From Epichloe hybrida (lineage: Eukaryota > Ascomycota > Sordariomycetes > Hypocreales > Clavicipitaceae), in assembly GCA_019022495.1 (NCBI GenBank), contig JAFEKR010000048.1, forward strand, positions 248,001 through 312,000: 64,000 nt of DNA. The letters are read 5' to 3'. A model generated the notes under the pieces. That model saw nothing but the letters and a program-made list of their open reading frames with translations, did no database searches and was not told the origin of the DNA. The translations under genes were made by a program, and so were the position numbers. This document shows positions 59,461 through 64,000 of the stretch, piece after piece (positions within the stretch are counted from its first letter, which is position 1; the number at the start of each line of letters is the position of its first letter).

Positions 59461-60020
59461 TCAACAATTACGAAGCTGTCCCTCGTTGGTCAACTTCACT
59501 GGCGTCAAATGAGTTGTCCAGTATCACGAACCAGTATTACGAAGTACCGAGTTGTCGACGTCGCGCTGTTGACAAAGCCGTCCAGGTAGATTGGCGAACA
59601 AGGTTTCACGGGTCCCCTCCCCCAGGCCTCGATAGACTCCGTGAGAGGAGCCACATGGAACTGGTAAACAGAAGAGCTGGAGGAATCGCTGTGAATCGGC
59701 CACGAGCTGCGCGGTTCCGTTAGCTCAGAGACGCCATGAAGCTGAAGGTGCTGGAGCATCATGTACCACGTGAGACGGCGCACGGGCCAACGAGCTCTCG
59801 GTAGCACCATCATCACAGTGATCACACACCAACTGCTATTAATTACAGTGACAGTGTAATACGGAGTACTTATAAAGTTATAACAGTGGCACCTGCACCT
59901 TCCCCCCAACGCGACAACGCGACACTGCCGGACCTTAACCGCCGCCATTGCATGATTGCATGCCATTTGAAACCTGCATATGCAATCGTCTCCACAGTAG
60001 GTTAGGGAAGGAATTATTAC
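59461..60020. other. Former intron or relic sequence behind the myosin exon
   Basis: No motor-domain coding is visible on the minus strand. The one long frame through it has no family resemblance after the splice donor. Confidence 0.6.
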
Positions 60021-60155
60021 CTCGCCATTATCAAGTTTGAACACAAGCTTGGCCTTGGATCCTTCAATGTCTTTGCTAACCAGCTCCGAGGCTACCCAGC
60101 CCTCGGCAGCATCAGGCTGCCACGCCCTCGTGCCAACATCGTATGTCGATGCCAT
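60021..60155 (-). pseudogene. Orphan first exon of a class V myosin heavy chain
   Basis: 45 codons from ATG 60155 end at a GT donor (GAG/GTAATA). The residues MASTYDVGTRAWQPDAAEGW and KLVFKLDNGE match the N-terminal SH3-like start of fungal myosin V (Myo2/MyoE), including the usual intron position after the NGE motif. No motor domain, P-loop, IQ motifs or cargo-binding tail follows: downstream lie about 560 bp without coding character and then another gene. The frame runs on into an apparent read-through to 59505. It is a partial duplication or a remnant of a rearrangement. It stands at the border of the AT-rich transposon zone. Confidence 0.75.
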
Positions 60156-60909
60156 GGGATGGGCTACCAGGCAGAGAGCTGGAAAAAGAATGATGGAGGA
60201 CAACGCAACAAGCGATACGGGATTTTGTTAGCGTTTGTGGAAGTCATTCAGGACTTCGGTACTTTAGAGAAGGCTCAATCAGGAGCGGGAGTGTTTTAAA
60301 GATGCTGGGAGCGGCCGTGGCACGTTAAAGGGGGGCGGGTCCAAAATACGGGGCAGAGGCTAAAGACAGGTGGGAGAACCTAGGTACCGAAGTACATAAA
60401 GTAAAAGGACTGAGTCAAGTATCCAATGATCATTTCGCGAAGAGTGACAGAAAAACTTGATGAATTGATCCATGCAATTCGGAGCTTCGCTTTTTTCTTA
60501 ACAGGCGTTCAAGAGTGAGTAACGATCTGGAATGAAAGCGAGTCGATTTTGCTGCATCACTGTCTCCCCATGCAAGGAACGACTAGCACCTAACACGTAT
60601 GTAGATATGCAGTGGGAATTTTTAATCATGTAGTAGCAACTACGCCTAAAGAATGTTGTACACAAAGCCCTTGGACCTTGCATAGTCTGAACTTATAGGT
60701 AGAACATCTTGAAATTACTAATATTGCCCTTAGTCAAACAAATGAGGATAGTATATAGTATTAGAAGCGTTTACGAGTCTACTAGAGTAAAAATCGTAAT
60801 ATTATGGGAGAAGTTAGTTACTTGGTTGTTAATAGTTAAACTAGCTAGGTATTGCTAGTAATTTTTGTGTTCCTTATGAATTAGATACATTGGCCACAAC
60901 CAATGACCC
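60156..60909. other. Former myosin V promoter grading into AT-rich DNA
   Basis: Normal composition gives way to AT-rich sequence at about 60700. No gene is seen. Confidence 0.5.
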
Positions 60910-61117
60910 TGTTACGTGCTGGCTCTGCACGTTGTTAGGTTAAATCCGTCAGAGGGGCTAACGGATTTAACAGGTCGTAAGTCGTACTAAGTTTACTTAT
61001 AAAAGCTACTATTAGGTGCAGGTTATAATATAAGAAGTAAGTTAATTCTCCTATCTAAAGCACCGAATCCGTTCTTACCTATGTTACTAGTGGCTAAGCT
61101 CATTTTGCCACGTAACA
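60910..61117 (+). repeat. Candidate solo LTR
   Basis: The 208-bp segment starts TGTTACGTG and ends CACGTAACA. It is flanked by GACCC (60905-60909) and GACTC (61118-61122), a 5-bp duplication with one C-to-T difference. It contains a perfect 11-bp hairpin (60939-60949 with 60961-60971). Confidence 0.55.
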
Positions 61118-61451
61118 GACTCCCGAAAAAGTTATTAAATCAATAATTTAAGCTAGGGTTTGTAACTATATTGCAAATTAATGGATTTAGGAACTATAAT
61201 GAAGAACACAGGGATAATTAGAGGGGGGAAATCGTTATAACTAGCTAGGTTAGGCAACTAACACACATGAATTAGAACTATATTTGTAGCTCATAACAAA
61301 TCGGAATACGTTTTTCACCTAACTAGGCCACTAAATAGTTATCTAGTTATCTAGATAACTAGCAACCTAGTACGGTATTGCTACTACAAAGCAAATACCA
61401 CCGCAGGAGTACTAGTAAATAGCATAAATTGCTAACTAGAGTATACAATAA

Positions 61452-61472
61452 ATATATATATATATATATATA
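61452..61472 (+). repeat. TA dinucleotide microsatellite
   Basis: An uninterrupted (AT)n run of about 21 bp lies in the AT-rich zone. Confidence 0.85.
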
Positions 61473-61749
61473 CATATTATCCTTATAGCTCTCTGTAAGG
61501 CCCCACTCACAACACGGGTGCACCCCGCTAGCGCACCACGCTGTAGGGCTAGGTTTACATAATACTAGCAAGCTACTAGCTATAAGTTAGCGACTTATAT
61601 ATATAACACACTTAGACTTAATAAGCTTTAGTTAATATATAAACACCCCTATACCTCTTACCTAGCTATCCCTTTATTCTTATAATTCTAAAGCTTCTCT
61701 TACTAGCTACCTAAGAGTAATATAAGGGGGAGAATAACCTAATTTACTA

Positions 61750-64000
61750 GAACTATACTATATATTACTTAGGATTAGCTAAATAATAGTAATACTATAG
61801 CTAGGGATATACTATATTCTATAACCTTATCTAAAGCTATACCCTTTACTATAGTAGTAAAAAAGGTAGTAGTTAGAGAGTAAATTACCTAGCTTAAGTA
61901 ACTTAAGGAACTATAGAATTAAGAAAAGAAGCTTACTAACTTAATATAATCTTATAGAGAACTAGTAAAAAGAGACTAAAAGGATAGTTTATTCTTAAGC
62001 CTTAGTAACTAAGAAGTTAAGGTCTAAAATATTATAAAACTCTAATACCTTATAAACTTATAGAAGTATAAGATATAGCTTAATAACCTTAACTATACCT
62101 TTAAGGGGGTAAAGAAAAAGTATTACTAGGATAACTAAAAGATTCTCTTTATACTTAACTATATATATATAAACTATTAGGCTAGATAAAACTAATATAT
62201 TAAAGAATAACTAGCTAATAGTTAGGATTATCCTAAGGATAACTAGGATAAATTCTAAGACTAGACCCTTATACTACTTAAAGACTCTATAAGTTATAAT
62301 ATATAAATAGCTATATAGCTAGAAAATATAAAGTAAAAGAAGGGCTAGAGTTTTATTAAGTTTAGTATTTACTTAGATTTACTAGAGAAACACCTAGAAC
62401 ACACTTTAGAAAAGACCTATGCTTTTATATTCTTTATAAAATTACTTCCTAACTTATAAGATTATATTAACTTACACGTAAATATTACTAGTCTAATATA
62501 AGAAGATATTATATAACTTACTTAGTAATTCTAGGAGGTAATATTAAAGAATAAGTAAAAGCTAAATAATTTAGAAGAGAAAGGGCTATATAAGGTAGCT
62601 TAACACTAAAGATATAACTCCTTATAAGGGTATTAGCTAAATAGGGACTAAAGAGATAAGAATAAGGATAAGAAAAAGACCCTAGCTACTTATTTAAATA
62701 ATAATAGACTATAAGGAAGAAAATAATACTTTAATTATAGTAGTATAGAGTATGTTATTTATAATTATAATAAGCTAAGGAAAGACTAGTAAGAGGGCTA
62801 GGAAAACTCCTAGAGGTAAAAGTAAAAGCCCTTACCTTTACCTTAAATACTAGGGTACTAATAGGATGCTAATTCTATATACTAGTTACTATTTATAGGC
62901 ATAAAGATATTAAAATAGTAGCGGATCTTAATAGTTACGCTAAGATTAACATTATAAGCGCCTAATTTGCATAGACTTATAAGCTTAATTAGGCTAAGGC
63001 TATAGTACTTATCTTAAAGGTAGTAGGGGCTCTAATAGTTCCCTAATATAGTATCTATAAGGTATCTATTATAATTAAAGATTTATAAGGTAAAGAGAAA
63101 GATCTTAAGTTACTATATATAGTAGTTAATAGGGACCTAAGAGCAGAGGGAAGCCTTATATTAATTAGAATATATATACTTATAGAAGAATATATATATC
63201 TTTACTTATACTTATAAGAATAGTGGTTTAAAAAGAGAAAGGTAGCTTTTTTACTACTAACTCCCTATAAGTTTATAAAGGTAATATATAATAAGATAAT
63301 TATATATACTATTATAAGCGTATTAGAGAATAAGTTTATCCCTCTTAAAGATAAAGAGAAGGTAAGAGTATATAAAACTATTAAAGATATCCTAGAGGAA
63401 TTACATAAGTTTAAAGATGTATTTATATTAGATAAGGTAAGGAGCCTCCTATTAAAGAAGTTAACTAACTACGTAATTAATCTTATACTAGGAGCTATAC
63501 CCCTATATAGACTAATCTATTCTCTCTCCTAAAGTAAGCTTAGAGAGCTCTAGGAATATATTAATAATAACCTAAAGAAAGGCTAGATAAGACCCTTAAA
63601 AAGCCTAGTAGGCGTGCTTATTTTATTTATGCTAAAGAAGGATAGAACGCTCTAGCTATGTGTTAACTATTAAGGGCTTAATAAGGTAATATAAAAGAAT
63701 TACTACGCTCTCCCCCTAATTTTAGAGATCCTTAATTAATACTAAGGGGCTTATTTCTTTTCTAAGATTAATATTAAGGATATATACTACTAAATTTATA
63801 TTAAAGAGGGTAATAAGTAGAAGATAGCTTTTTACACGTGTTATAGGCACTATAAGTACCTTATAATACCTTTTAGGTTAACAAATGCCCTAGCTACTTT
63901 CTAGAGTTATATCTATAAGGCGCTACATAGGCTAGTTAATACTATTTATATAGTATATTTAGATAATATCTTAATTTTCTCTAAGATAAAGGAGAAGCAC
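61750..64000 (+). mobile_element. RIP-degraded Ty3/gypsy gag-pol, right edge
   Basis: Plus-strand translation through stops gives a gypsy polyprotein. Gag lies at about 61850-62700. A zinc-knuckle position lies at about 62727-62770, with all four metal ligands reading Tyr. A protease-like AKINIISA lies at about 62930-62970. Reverse transcriptase runs from about 63500: RPLKSLVGVLILFMLKKD, CVNY.GLNKV, YLIIPFRLTNALATF, and IYIVYLDNILIFS at the edge. The active-site motif is YLDN (63955-63969), again one D lost to N. The element continues beyond the window. It is non-functional. Confidence 0.85.

Noticed and set aside
1..64000. CRISPR array, 5S rRNA or spliceosomal snRNA genes
   Set aside because: I looked for spaced identical repeats and for remembered conserved motifs and found none. 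The only RNA gene I can support is tRNA-Thr.

Overview
This window comes from a filamentous ascomycete (Pezizomycotina). I would guess a Sordariomycete, but that is an inference. The evidence is short introns (about 50-220 bp) with CTAAC-type branch sites, a fungal gene set (Zn2Cys6 regulator, Egh16-like secreted protein, NCS1 permease, Rad4, Kap114, PI31), and AT-rich blocks whose transposons carry almost only C-to-T/G-to-A changes. That pattern is the mark of repeat-induced point mutation (RIP).

Layout. Positions 1-10430 are a nested graveyard of RIP-mutated transposons: a Ty3/gypsy element on the minus strand (1-4379, LTR 4110-4379), a Ty1/copia element on the plus strand (about 4380-8900) interrupted by a tRNA-derived SINE-like insert (6677-6808) and a solo gypsy LTR (7085-7354, TSD TTATA), then a Tc1/mariner element (about 8950-10240). 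An unmutated gene island (10603-12068) encodes an HNH-nuclease-domain protein. It is followed by a full-length RIP-mutated Mutator-like element (12299-14857) with TIRs and target-site duplications. A foldback MITE split by a solo LTR lies at 16018-16570.

Positions 17383-60155 are ordinary gene-rich euchromatin: atp19 and an MTFP1-like gene (divergent), cuz1, rad4, a 3'-truncated dcc1, a RhoGEF-RhoGAP-like gene, rev7, a giant repetitive mucin-like gene broken by a frameshift, a PI31 proteasome regulator, kap114, a frameshifted NCS1 permease, tRNA-Thr(AGU), a Zn2Cys6 regulator, an Egh16-like secreted protein, a Pro/His-rich nuclear-type protein and an orphan first exon of a class V myosin. From about 60700 to the end the DNA is again AT-rich, with a candidate solo LTR and a second RIP-mutated gypsy gag-pol running off the right edge.

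Most genes are single housekeeping units, often in convergent pairs (rad4/dcc1, RhoGEF/rev7, PI31/kap114, Egh16-like/Pro-rich). I see no biosynthetic cluster or CRISPR array. The most unusual features are four damaged genes in otherwise healthy DNA (dcc1, mucin, permease, myosin V exon), the HNH gene sheltered between mutated transposons, and the layered transposon record that can be read base by base. Exon boundaries were inferred by eye from splice signals and reading-frame continuity and are not confirmed by transcript data.
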